Shown here in pieces: positions 8,527 to 16,351 of a DNA stretch of 64,000 nucleotides. The position numbers and the translations under genes are program-made. The stretch lies in contig JADCFP010000078.1 of the NCBI GenBank assembly GCA_020249465.1, positions 1 to 64,000 on the forward strand. Direction: 5' to 3'. The stretch is from Roseomonas sp. GTDB taxonomy: Bacteria > Pseudomonadota > Alphaproteobacteria > Acetobacterales > Acetobacteraceae. Positions within the stretch are counted from its first letter, which is position 1. Each line of letters begins with the position of its first letter. The notes beneath the pieces were generated by a model. The model saw only the letters and a program-made list of their open reading frames with translations. It was not told the DNA's origin and did not search any database.

Positions 8527-9263
8527 TGATGCGTTTGCCTGTTCTTTTGCTGGCTGCGGCCAGCCTTTCCGCCTGCAGCGGCGCCGAACGGCTTTCGCGC
8601 CTTGGTCAGGGCCCGGAATTGGCCGGGATTGAAAACCCGACCTCCGATCCGCGGTGGCGGCCGGTGACCATGCCAATGCCCAATCCTGGTGACCCGCCCT
8701 TGCAGAATAACAGCCTCTGGCGCCAGGGCAGCCGGACCTTCTTGCGGGACCAACGGGCGGCATCCGTGGGCGATTTGGTGACTGTCCTGGTGTCCATCCA
8801 GGATGAGGCGGATATGGAAAACTCCACCAAGCGCAATCGCGACAATAGCGAGAGCATGGGTATTCCCAATCTGCTTGGCTTGGAATCATCCTTTGGCAGG
8901 CTTTTCCCGGCCGGCTTTGATCCTTCCAAGGCGGTTTCAGCCAGCTCTTCCAGTGATGTCGCCGGCGCGGGCACTCTTAAACGGTCCGAACAGATCAATC
9001 TGCGCGTTGCGGCCACGGTTTCCCAGGTATTGCCCAATGGCAATCTGGTCGTGGTTGGGCGCCAGCAGGTGCGCGTCAATCAGGAACTTCGCGACTTGCA
9101 GGTAGGTGGGATCATTCGCCCGCAGGATATCGGTTCCGATAACACGGTGCGCCATGATCGGCTTGCCGAAGCGCGCATCGCCTATGGTGGGCGGGGCACG
9201 ATCAGCGACGTGCAGCGCCCGCGCTATGGGCAGGAATTGATGGATATCCTGCTGCCATTCTGA
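8526..9263 (+). CDS. flgH: Flagellar L-ring lipoprotein FlgH
   Basis: 245 aa. A lipoprotein signal with lipobox (AAASLSACSG) anchors it in the outer membrane. Conserved FlgH segments are visible: NNSLWRQGSRTFLRDQRA, VGDLVTVLVSI, NLRVAATVSQVLPNGNLVVVGRQQV and the C-terminal RPRYGQELMDILLPF. It builds the L ring around the rod. The start overlaps the flgA stop (TGATG at 8524-8528); the next ATG at 8529 is an alternative. Last gene of the sigma-54 operon. Confidence 0.97.
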   Translation: MMRLPVLLLAAASLSACSGAERLSRLGQGPELAGIENPTSDPRWRPVTMPMPNPGDPPLQNNSLWRQGSRTFLRDQRAASVGDLVTVLVSIQDEADMENSTKRNRDNSESMGIPNLLGLESSFGRLFPAGFDPSKAVSASSSSDVAGAGTLKRSEQINLRVAATVSQVLPNGNLVVVGRQQVRVNQELRDLQVGGIIRPQDIGSDNTVRHDRLAEARIAYGGRGTISDVQRPRYGQELMDILLPF

Positions 9264-9273
9264 TCCTGTGATG

Positions 9274-9299
9274 GCGTGATCCCGCTGGAGGGATCACGC
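9274..9299. terminator. Hairpin between convergent flgH and olsB
   Basis: A perfect 10-bp inverted repeat (GCGTGATCCC / GGGATCACGC) with a 6-nt loop at 9284-9289, placed between two convergent genes. There is no good T tract on either side, so it may be a weak two-way terminator or an end-stabilising hairpin. Confidence 0.6.
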
Positions 9300-9306
9300 A
9301 ATTCCC

Positions 9307-10131
9307 TTACCGATCAGCGTGCTTGCGTTCGTAATGCTTGCGGTATTTCTGGGTGACCAGATCGGTCTTCACCACCACTGAAACATCGGTGGTGTTGAAT
9401 TGTTCATCCAAGACAGCGCCGTCGCCGACAAAACCACCGAGCCGCAGATAGCCTTTTACCAAGGGCGGTAGGGCCGCCAGCGTGGCGCGCTTGTCAATGC
9501 TGGCCGGGTCCTTGCGGCGCATTTCCACAAAGCGCTCAGGCAGTGCGCGGGGGCGTAATTCCTCTGGCGCCAGATGGAAGGCATGCAAATAGGTCAATTG
9601 ATCGGCCAGCGCATCCAGCTCAGTGCCAGGCAGGGAAGCGCAGCCAAACATCAGCGCAATATCATGGCGGAACACATAGGCGGCAATGCCATCCCACAAT
9701 AATTGGAGCGTGCCGCGGCTGCGATAGGCCGCGTCCACGCAAGACCGGCCCAATTCCAATACCGGTGCGGCATAGGCTACCAGCCGAGAGACATCATATT
9801 CACTTTCGGAATACCAGCGCCCGAGCTTCGCCGCACCCTCCCGCCGGATAAGGCGATAGGTGCCAACAACAGATTCCGGGCCTTCGCCCCGGTCATGATC
9901 CACCACCAGCAAATGATCCGCAACGGCGTCGAAATCATCGCGGTCGCGGTGGCTGGCGGCGGTTGCGGCATCGGCGTGCGCGCCCATTTCCTGGTAGAAG
10001 ATGCGGTAGCGCAGCGCTTGAACGGCATCCAATTCGTCGGCGCCGACAGCAAGACGGACGCCAAGATTGCCGGCACGCAATTCTTCAAAGCCAGCTTCGA
10101 GCGCTGCGGCTTTATGTTCGCTGATCGGCAT
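9307..10131 (-). CDS. olsB: L-ornithine N-acyltransferase OlsB
   Basis: 274 aa. GNAT-fold acyltransferase of the OlsB/hemolysin-like group: VQALRYRIFYQEMGA near residue 38, DHLLVVDHD, VVGTYRLIRRE, ELGRSCVDAAYRSRGTL (acyl-ACP binding part), and CASLPGTELDALA. OlsB transfers a 3-hydroxyacyl chain from ACP to ornithine, giving lyso-ornithine lipid at the inner membrane. No olsA acyltransferase is adjacent. The family is well recognised; the substrate is inferred from the family. Convergent with flgH. Confidence 0.83.
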   Translation of the reverse strand: MPISEHKAAALEAGFEELRAGNLGVRLAVGADELDAVQALRYRIFYQEMGAHADAATAASHRDRDDFDAVADHLLVVDHDRGEGPESVVGTYRLIRREGAAKLGRWYSESEYDVSRLVAYAAPVLELGRSCVDAAYRSRGTLQLLWDGIAAYVFRHDIALMFGCASLPGTELDALADQLTYLHAFHLAPEELRPRALPERFVEMRRKDPASIDKRATLAALPPLVKGYLRLGGFVGDGAVLDEQFNTTDVSVVVKTDLVTQKYRKHYERKHADR

Positions 10132-10233
10132 TCATTATCCCGTCAAAGGTCGGCCCTGTTCCGGGAAAGCCCCAGGGATATCTGCCGCCGAAGCCTTTAT
10201 AGAATAATTTGCGCGATCGCCAAAACCAATGGT

Positions 10234-10659
10234 CTATCCCGGCGATACGCGGCGCTTCCGGGGCTTGGTGCCAAGGCCGATCTTCTTCGCGAGGGATGAA
10301 CGCTGCTTGGCGTAGCGCGGCGCAACCATGGGATAATCCTGCGCCAAGCCCCAGCGTTCGCGGTATTGATCGGGCGTCATGTTAAAGGCGGTTTTCAGAT
10401 GCCGCTTCAGCATCTTCATTTTCTTGCCGTCTTCCAGACAAATGATGAATTCCGGTGTGACCGATTTTGCGATGGGCACCGCCGGTTCGGGGCGCGTGGC
10501 CTTGGGGGGTGTCGGCGCTTCAATGGACATCAGCGCGCGATGCACTTCTTCAATCAAGGAAGGCAGTCCGGCGGCGGGTACGGTATTATGCGAGACATGC
10601 GCCGAGACGATTTGCGCCGTGAGCGCCAGCATATTGTTTGAAGTCTTTGCCTCGGACAT
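10234..10659 (-). CDS. mucR: MucR/Ros family transcriptional regulator
   Basis: 141 aa from the ATG at 10659, which has AAGGAAC 8 nt upstream; a start 21 nt earlier has no such site. The C-terminal DNA-binding domain reads CLEDGKKMKMLKRHLKTAF (residues 74-92) then MTPDQYRERWGL and YPMVAPRYAKQRSSLAKKIGLG. C74 and H87 of the prokaryotic zinc finger are kept, D77 stands at the second ligand, and the second His position is not His, so it may fold with little or no zinc. MucR proteins silence AT-rich promoters and govern motility, surface polysaccharide and the cell cycle. Confidence 0.93.
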   Translation of the reverse strand: MSEAKTSNNMLALTAQIVSAHVSHNTVPAAGLPSLIEEVHRALMSIEAPTPPKATRPEPAVPIAKSVTPEFIICLEDGKKMKMLKRHLKTAFNMTPDQYRERWGLAQDYPMVAPRYAKQRSSLAKKIGLGTKPRKRRVSPG

Positions 10660-10891
10660 GTAGGATTGTTCCTTCTGCATCGGGCGTTATTTTCAACAAA
10701 TCGCAAAGACTTGAATGAAAATAAGGCCCTTGGTTTAGCTTTTTGCTGGTCGAAATGTCCACGAATCTGAAATTAACTATTAGGATATTTCCGAAGAAAA
10801 GCAAGCATTGTTTATGATCGGACAATATGGTTCTATCGAAAAAGCCATTGCAGCCTGAAGAAGAGCATCACAAGAGAAATACAACCAAGGC
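10660..10891. promoter_or_regulatory. AT-rich divergent control region, mucR / tusA-like
   Basis: About 230 nt clearly richer in A/T than the flanking genes, with several T-A steps, which is the kind of DNA MucR proteins bind; autoregulation of mucR is therefore plausible. On the minus strand TTGCTT and TAATAG separated by 16 nt are a possible sigma-70 promoter. A GANTC site (GAATC, 10763-10767), the CcrM methylation target, lies inside. None of this is proven by sequence alone. Confidence 0.45.
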
Positions 10892-11134
10892 ATGTCCCCC
10901 CTCATGACCCCCGATCGTCATATTGATATCACCGCTGAGACCTGCCCGATGACTTTTGTTCTCGTACGCTTGGCGCTGGATCACATGAAAGCCGGCGAAG
11001 TGCTTGCGGTACGGCTGCGCGGGGCTGAACCGCGCCGCAATATTCCCCTGACGGCGCGTGAACAGGGCCATGAGGTGCTTGGGATGATTGATGATGCAAC
11101 CGGGGATTCCATTTTGACGCTGCGCCGCGGGTAA
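10892..11134 (+). CDS. TusA/SirA-like sulfurtransferase
   Basis: 80 aa, full length for a TusA domain. It begins with a DIT segment and has the single active-site Cys in ETCPMTFVLVRLALDHM, where CPMT replaces the usual CPxP. It ends with the beta strand GDSILTLRR. TusA proteins relay persulfide sulfur for tRNA thiolation or cofactor synthesis; this variant subgroup has no assigned partner. An ATG at 10904 is an alternative start. It is divergent from mucR and convergent with rimI. Confidence 0.82.
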   Translation: MSPLMTPDRHIDITAETCPMTFVLVRLALDHMKAGEVLAVRLRGAEPRRNIPLTAREQGHEVLGMIDDATGDSILTLRRG

Positions 11135-11154
11135 GGCCCGCGGGGCTTCCGGCT

Positions 11155-11616
11155 TCACCCCGGCACATCCTGGCCAAGCCCAAGCCGCAATACCAGCGCA
11201 TCGGCGCCATCAGCATAATATCGGCGACGGCGGCCCACTTCCCTTGCCCGGGCGCCCGCATATAGCGCACGCGCCGCTGTATTGGGTTCCGCAACTTCAA
11301 GGAACAGGTCAAGCGCCCCGTGCCTGGCCGCTTCGTCCATCACGCCCTTCAGCAAAATGCGGCCTACCCCCTGCCCCTGATGTGCCGGGCGGACGGCAAT
11401 CGTCACGATCTCTGCCTCCGGCCCTTGGGCGCGCGCCAGGGCAAAGCCAAGGGGCTGATCCTGCTGGATTGCAATCAGGCCGAAATGCCCGGGCAGCCCC
11501 AGCATGAGCCCAAGCGCCGAAGCGCCCCAGGCCTGGTTGGCCGGAAAAGCCTCGGCGTGGATAGTGGCCAGAAGGGCTGCTGCTTCAGCGCCAATCGCTT
11601 CGATCCGCGTGGCCAT
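11155..11616 (-). CDS. rimI: RimI-like ribosomal S18-alanine N-acetyltransferase
   Basis: 153 aa GNAT enzyme. The acetyl-CoA binding motif reads IAVRPAHQGQGVGRILL (motif A, R/Q-x-x-G-x-G), followed by LEVAEPNTAARALYAGA and the RimI-type RRRRYYADGADALVLRL. RimI acetylates the N-terminal alanine of ribosomal protein S18. It lies 5 nt downstream of tsaB, the usual tsaB-rimI pairing, which supports RimI over other GNATs. Confidence 0.85.
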   Translation of the reverse strand: MATRIEAIGAEAAALLATIHAEAFPANQAWGASALGLMLGLPGHFGLIAIQQDQPLGFALARAQGPEAEIVTIAVRPAHQGQGVGRILLKGVMDEAARHGALDLFLEVAEPNTAARALYAGARAREVGRRRRYYADGADALVLRLGLGQDVPG

Positions 11617-11621
11617 GGGCG

Positions 11622-12281
11622 CTATCCGGGACGGGTAGTGGCCGGCGGTTCGGCATAAAGTGGCATGGCACTGCGCGGCGGCAAGGCGCCGCTTAGCCGC
11701 TGTGCCGCCACGCGCCCCACTGCGGCGGCTGAGGGCAAAGCATGCGCCAGCGCCTGGGCCTGGAAACCCCGTGCGGCCAAAGCGGCAGCGGCGGCTGGCG
11801 CAGCGTCGCCAAGAAGCAGCACGGCGCCTTCCGGATCAGGCAGAGATTCCAGCGGCAGAATGACGGGTGCCCTGGGCTCTGAGCCGCCGGGTTGGAAGAT
11901 TTCCAGCACCACGCGGCCCTGGCGCTGTTCCAGAACACTCCATAGCGCTTGGCCAATCCGCGAGGTTGCGGGCAGGTCTGCCGCCAATGCCTCCCCGGTT
12001 GTGACGCCAATGAGCGGCTTGCCAAGCGCCTGAGCCATGCCTTCGGCGAGCGAAATGGCCGTGCGCAGGCCGGTAAAGCCGCCTGGCCCGATACCAACGG
12101 CAAGGGCATCCAGGGCAGTGGCTGCCAGGCCCGCTTGCGCCAATACCTGCGCCACCATGGGCGGCAGGGCATAGGGCTGGCCGCGCGGCCCTTCATGCAG
12201 AGCCGACGCCACCACCACGCCATCCCGCAATAGCGCTACGGAGCAATGCGCCAGCGCACCTTCAATGGCCAGAATCAGCAT
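11622..12281 (-). CDS. tsaB: tRNA t6A synthesis protein TsaB
   Basis: 219 aa. N-terminal MLILAIEGALAHCSVALL and the ASKHA-fold motif GIGPGGFTGLRTAISLAEGMA identify TsaB (YeaZ), a partner of TsaD in making N6-threonylcarbamoyl-adenosine on tRNAs reading ANN codons. TsaB often has DT in the first strand; here EG stands there, a small deviation. It forms a two-gene unit with rimI. Confidence 0.93.
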   Translation of the reverse strand: MLILAIEGALAHCSVALLRDGVVVASALHEGPRGQPYALPPMVAQVLAQAGLAATALDALAVGIGPGGFTGLRTAISLAEGMAQALGKPLIGVTTGEALAADLPATSRIGQALWSVLEQRQGRVVLEIFQPGGSEPRAPVILPLESLPDPEGAVLLLGDAAPAAAAALAARGFQAQALAHALPSAAAVGRVAAQRLSGALPPRSAMPLYAEPPATTRPG

Positions 12282-12354
12282 ATTTCCAACCGGGCTACGC
12301 GGCTTTTCATGGGCACTTCATGGCAGGAGGCGATGCGGATTTCCAGATCACGGC

Positions 12355-13662
12355 CTAAGGCCCAAAGCTGATCCGCGGCAGCCACAGCGCCATTTCTGGA
12401 AAGGCGATCAGCAGCGCAGTCATCACCACCATGGCAATGAAAAAAGGCACGGTGCCTTGGAAAACCTCGGCAATCGTGCCTTCCCGCCGCACTGCCTGAA
12501 TGACGTAAAGTGTCATGCCAACAGGCGGTGAAATCAGGGATATTTCGCACATCAACACGATGAACACACCGAACCAGACCGGATCAATGCCGGCAGCGAC
12601 AATCACCGGAAATACCACCGGCACGGTGCCCACCAGCATGGGCAGGGTTTCAAAGAAAATGCCGAGCAGCAAATAGAAGATCGTGAGTGCGATAATCAAT
12701 TCCAGCGGGCTTGCGCCAATGCTGGTGGCGAAGGCACCAAGCGCCGGTGTCACGCCGAGCAGCCCCATCACAAAATTCAGATAGAAGGCAACGGCCAGGA
12801 TCAGCAGGCTCATCGCGGTCAGATTGGCGGTCGCGATAAAACATTCATGCAGCATACGAATGGAAAGCCGGCCGTAAAGTGCGGCGATAGGCAAAGCCAC
12901 CACCACGGCAAGGGCAGCGCTTTCCGTCACCGTCGCCCAGCCAGTGTAGATCGACCCCATGATGATGCCGAAAATCACCAGGGGCGGCATCAGATCCACC
13001 AGCCGCTTCAGCCTCTCACGCAAGGGATCGGCCACTTCCTTCTGGCGCACCAGATCAGGCTTCACCAGCGCGATCAAAATGATGGTGCCCATGAACAGCA
13101 CCGTCATCACAATCCCCGGCACGACCGCAGCGGCGTAAAGCTGCCCGACCGAGGTATTGGTCATGGCGCCATAGACAATCAGCGCGATGCCTGGCGGGAT
13201 CAGATTACCAAGCGATGCACCGGCGGCGATGGACCCCAATACCAGGCGCGTATCATAACGGCGCTTGCGGAAGGATGGCAGCGCGACAGTTGAAATCGTC
13301 GCGGCCGTGGCAACGGAAGAACCTGACACTGCCGAGAATACGGCAGAGGCGCCGATATTCGTGTGCAGCAAGCCGCCCGGCAGGATATTCAGCCAATCCG
13401 CGAGCGAGCGATATAATCTGTCGGTCGAACCGGACCGCACCAGGATTTCTCCAAGCAGAATGTAAAGCGGGATGGAGAGCAGCACATAATCTTCCATCGC
13501 CCCCCAAAGCTGCGTGCCAAAGGCGGCGACCAAGGGCGGGCCGAGATAAAGTGCGGCACCCAGCAGCGCGATCAGGAACATCGCGACGCCCACATGCAGG
13601 CCCAGGAACAGAAAGGCGATCAGCAGCAAAAAGCCGATGCTCGCTTCGGTAACGCCGATCAT
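12355..13662 (-). CDS. dctM: TRAP transporter large permease (DctM)
   Basis: 435 aa, very hydrophobic with about 12 membrane segments. DctM family features include GSSVATAATISTVALPSFRKR, AGASLGNLIPPGIALIVYG and ISPPVGMTLYVIQA. It is the sodium-coupled translocating subunit of a tripartite carboxylate uptake system. Its ATG overlaps the dctQ stop by ATGA (13659-13662). The substrate is not readable from the permease. Confidence 0.93.
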   Translation of the reverse strand: MIGVTEASIGFLLLIAFLFLGLHVGVAMFLIALLGAALYLGPPLVAAFGTQLWGAMEDYVLLSIPLYILLGEILVRSGSTDRLYRSLADWLNILPGGLLHTNIGASAVFSAVSGSSVATAATISTVALPSFRKRRYDTRLVLGSIAAGASLGNLIPPGIALIVYGAMTNTSVGQLYAAAVVPGIVMTVLFMGTIILIALVKPDLVRQKEVADPLRERLKRLVDLMPPLVIFGIIMGSIYTGWATVTESAALAVVVALPIAALYGRLSIRMLHECFIATANLTAMSLLILAVAFYLNFVMGLLGVTPALGAFATSIGASPLELIIALTIFYLLLGIFFETLPMLVGTVPVVFPVIVAAGIDPVWFGVFIVLMCEISLISPPVGMTLYVIQAVRREGTIAEVFQGTVPFFIAMVVMTALLIAFPEMALWLPRISFGP

Positions 13663-14267
13663 GGCTGCTTGCCTTCACGTTCCAGGATGGTGCCCATTTC
13701 GGCCTCAATCTCCTCATCCAGCGTGAGCGGCCCGTAGAACAGATTGAGCTTCGCCCGGTCAGACAGCAGCAGCCAGAAGGCGTGGGCGGCCATGGCACCG
13801 GCGCAAAGCGCGAATAGCGCAAGCCCGATGAACCAGGCGCCCTGCGGCAGCCAGAGCGGCGTTTGTAGTGGCGAATTGGCATGCGCCTGGAATTCAATGC
13901 TTTCCTGCAACACGGCCCAGCCGCGCCAGGCGCCGTAAATCGCCATGGCGGCTAGCAAGCCATAAGCCAGCGTGTTCAGCACCGCGCGCAAAGCCGCTGG
14001 CATGCGCCCCAACAGGAAATCCACCCGCGTATGTGCCTTAACCGTCAGCGCGCAGGCGAAGCCAAAGGCCGAGACAATGGCCGTGGTATAGCCGCCGATC
14101 TCATCCACCCCTTGCAGGGAGATGGAAAAGAATTTGCGCAACAGGATCTCCGCGACCGTCAGAAAGGACAGCGCAATCAGCCACCAGCCCGATAGAATGG
14201 CAAGAAACCGGGCAGGCGGACCAAAAAAGCGGCTTACCGGGTTTGGGTCCTTGGGGATCGTGGGCAT
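13659..14267 (-). CDS. dctQ: TRAP transporter small permease (DctQ)
   Basis: 202 aa with four membrane helices. The DctQ hallmark is visible in the first two helices (FLAILSGWWLIALSFLTVAEIL, then GVDEIGGYTTAIVSAFGFA) and in KAHTRVDFLL. It pairs with DctM, to which it is coupled by ATGA. The C-terminal tail (GPLTLDEEIEAEMGTILEREG) is cytoplasmic and acidic. It is divergent from the matching dctP gene across a 163-nt gap in which I see no convincing promoter. Confidence 0.9.
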   Translation of the reverse strand: MPTIPKDPNPVSRFFGPPARFLAILSGWWLIALSFLTVAEILLRKFFSISLQGVDEIGGYTTAIVSAFGFACALTVKAHTRVDFLLGRMPAALRAVLNTLAYGLLAAMAIYGAWRGWAVLQESIEFQAHANSPLQTPLWLPQGAWFIGLALFALCAGAMAAHAFWLLLSDRAKLNLFYGPLTLDEEIEAEMGTILEREGKQP

Positions 14268-14430
14268 GGGGGCCTTGTCTTTGGCTGCATTAGGGGCTTA
14301 GCGAGGCTTGAGAACGCTTACGCGGCGCGGTGTTGCACAAAGCTCTTGGCCTGGCAAAACCGTGATCCGTCAGAGCGCCATCTGGATTAAGTTCGCAAAA
14401 ACCATGCCTCAAGTTCTGGGAGTCAGACCT

Positions 14431-15480
14431 ATGCCCTTCCGCCCAACCCTGCTTGGCGCTGCCCTTGGTGCCTTGCTTGCCGCTGTCCCTGCTTTTGCGC
14501 AAAGCCCGATCCAGCTTCGTGTCGCGGGGCATTTCACCTCCAACTCCCGCCACACTGAGGGCATTGAACGGCCTTTCTTCAACGGCCTGTCGCAGGCGAC
14601 AGGTATCAACCTGGCCGTCACCTTCAACCCGATGGACCAGGTGGGCGCCGCCGCGCCGGATGCGCTGCGTCACCTCCGTAATGGCACTTTCGATGTCATG
14701 AGCGTGCTGATCGGCCAGACCGCGCGCGATGAACCCTTCATCGACTCGCTTGATCTGATCGGGGTTTCGACCACGCTGGAAGAAACCCAGGCCGCCATTG
14801 CCGGTGGGCGTGAAGCGCTCGATCGGCGCTTGCAGGAACGCTTCAACGCCAAGGTCATGACGCTATGGCCCTTCGGCGCGCAGATGTTCTTCTGCAATCG
14901 CCCGGTCGCTTCCATGGGCGATCTGCGCGGTTTGAAGGTGCGGTCCTATACGCCGACCATGTCGGCGCTGCTGCAATCCTTGGGCGCCACGCCCGTGACC
15001 TTGCAGCTTTCTGAGACCTATCAAGCACTGCAGCGCGGCACGGTGGAATGCGGCATTACCTCCGCCACTTCGGCCTATACGGCGAATTGGGGCGAGGTTA
15101 TCCGCACCATCCTGCCGGTGTCATTGGCTTCCGGCGTGCAAGGGCATTTCATCTCGCTTCCCGCGTGGCGGCGCTTCAACCCGGAACAGCAGGCCGCGCT
15201 GACGCGCGCTTTTGCCGATCTGGAAAAGCAGATGTGGGATTTGGCGCGCCGTGCGAGTGATGAGGCCTTTGCCTGCTTCCAGGGCCAGGATGCCTGCACG
15301 ACGCGCAAATTCAATGTGCAGGTGGTCACACCCCCGGCGGAAGATGAACGCCGCGTCCGTGAAGCCGTAACCGCGGTGGTGCTGCCGAGCTTCCGCGATA
15401 GCTGCAACCGCGTCTGGGCGGATTGCGCGCGGGTTTGGAATGAAAGCGTCGGCAAGGCGCGCGGTTATACCATTCCCTGA
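14431..15480 (+). CDS. dctP: TRAP transporter periplasmic binding protein (DctP)
   Basis: 349 aa from the ATG at 14431 (GGGAG upstream), which starts a clear signal peptide (LGAALGALLAAVPAFA). The mature part has DctP features: FTSNSRHTEGIE, GTFDVMSV, MGDLRGLKVRSYTPTM with the conserved Arg that binds a substrate carboxylate, and GTVECGITSATSAY. Four Cys near the C-terminus may form disulfides. It feeds the divergent DctQM pair. The neighbouring aldo/keto reductase gene starts 1 nt after its stop. Confidence 0.92.
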   Translation: MPFRPTLLGAALGALLAAVPAFAQSPIQLRVAGHFTSNSRHTEGIERPFFNGLSQATGINLAVTFNPMDQVGAAAPDALRHLRNGTFDVMSVLIGQTARDEPFIDSLDLIGVSTTLEETQAAIAGGREALDRRLQERFNAKVMTLWPFGAQMFFCNRPVASMGDLRGLKVRSYTPTMSALLQSLGATPVTLQLSETYQALQRGTVECGITSATSAYTANWGEVIRTILPVSLASGVQGHFISLPAWRRFNPEQQAALTRAFADLEKQMWDLARRASDEAFACFQGQDACTTRKFNVQVVTPPAEDERRVREAVTAVVLPSFRDSCNRVWADCARVWNESVGKARGYTIP

Positions 15481-15481
15481 T

Positions 15482-16297
15482 ATGGCGGCTGTCTTCGCCA
15501 TGCCGCGCCTCGGGCAAGGGACCTGGGGCATGGGGGAAGATCGCACGAAGCGCGGGGCGGAAGCCGATGCGCTGCGGGCGGGGCTCGATCTTGGTATGTC
15601 GCTGATTGATACGGCGGAGATGTACGGCGAAGGCGGCGCCGAGGAAGTGGTGGGCGATGCCATCACCGGGCGCCGTGATGAGGTCTTCATCGTCTCCAAG
15701 GTCTATCCGCATAATGCGTCGCGTCGTGGTGTGCTGGCGGCGTGTGAGCGCAGCCTGAAGCGCCTCAGGATTGAAACCATTGATGTCTATCTGCTGCATT
15801 GGCGCGGTTCTGTGCCACTCGCGGAAACCGTCGCGGGTTTTGAGGCGCTGCGGACGGCGGGCAAGATCAGGCGCTGGGGTGTTTCCAATCTGGATCAGGA
15901 TGATTTGGAAGAATTGGGCGCGGCGCTGGCGGATTGCGCGACGGATCAGGTGCTGTACAGCCTGGAACATCGCGGCGCGGAGTTTGATCTGCTGCCCTTT
16001 TGCGCGGAACGTTCCATCCCGGTGATGGCCTATTCGCCGGTAGGGCAGGGCGGGCGGATGCTGCGCAACCCTGCACTGGCGGCCGTTGCAGCGCGGCACG
16101 GCAAAAGCCCGGCGCAAATAGCCATTGCCTGGACGCTCCGCCAGCCCGGCGTGGTGAGCATCCCGAAGGCCGCCAAGCTTCTGCATGTGCGGGAAAACGC
16201 TGCCGCGCAGGAGATTGAGTTGAGCGCCGAAGACCTGGCCGAATTGGACGAAGCCTTTCCCCCGCCACGGCGCAAGCGTCCCTTGGCGATGCTGTAA
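15482..16297 (+). CDS. Aldo/keto reductase
   Basis: 271 aa. The catalytic tetrad of the AKR fold is visible: Asp and Tyr in LIDTAEMYGEG, Lys in FIVSKVYP, His in YLLHWRG. The NADP-binding end reads IAIAWTLRQPGVVSIPKAAK. It resembles bacterial 2,5-diketogluconate reductase/YeaE-like enzymes, but the substrate cannot be fixed. The start just after the dctP stop suggests co-transcription, so the reductase may act on the imported acid. Confidence 0.9.
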   Translation: MAAVFAMPRLGQGTWGMGEDRTKRGAEADALRAGLDLGMSLIDTAEMYGEGGAEEVVGDAITGRRDEVFIVSKVYPHNASRRGVLAACERSLKRLRIETIDVYLLHWRGSVPLAETVAGFEALRTAGKIRRWGVSNLDQDDLEELGAALADCATDQVLYSLEHRGAEFDLLPFCAERSIPVMAYSPVGQGGRMLRNPALAAVAARHGKSPAQIAIAWTLRQPGVVSIPKAAKLLHVRENAAAQEIELSAEDLAELDEAFPPPRRKRPLAML

Positions 16298-16301
16298 TGG
16301 C

Positions 16302-16321
16302 TGACCCGTCCGGGCGGGTCA
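16302..16321. terminator. Short hairpin between convergent AKR and carD
   Basis: TGACCCG / CGGGTCA, 7 bp with a 6-nt loop, in the 54-nt gap between two convergent genes. No T tract follows on either strand, so termination function is only suggested. Confidence 0.35.
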
Positions 16322-16351
16322 TGCCATAGGGCAATGGTTAATGAAAGCGCC

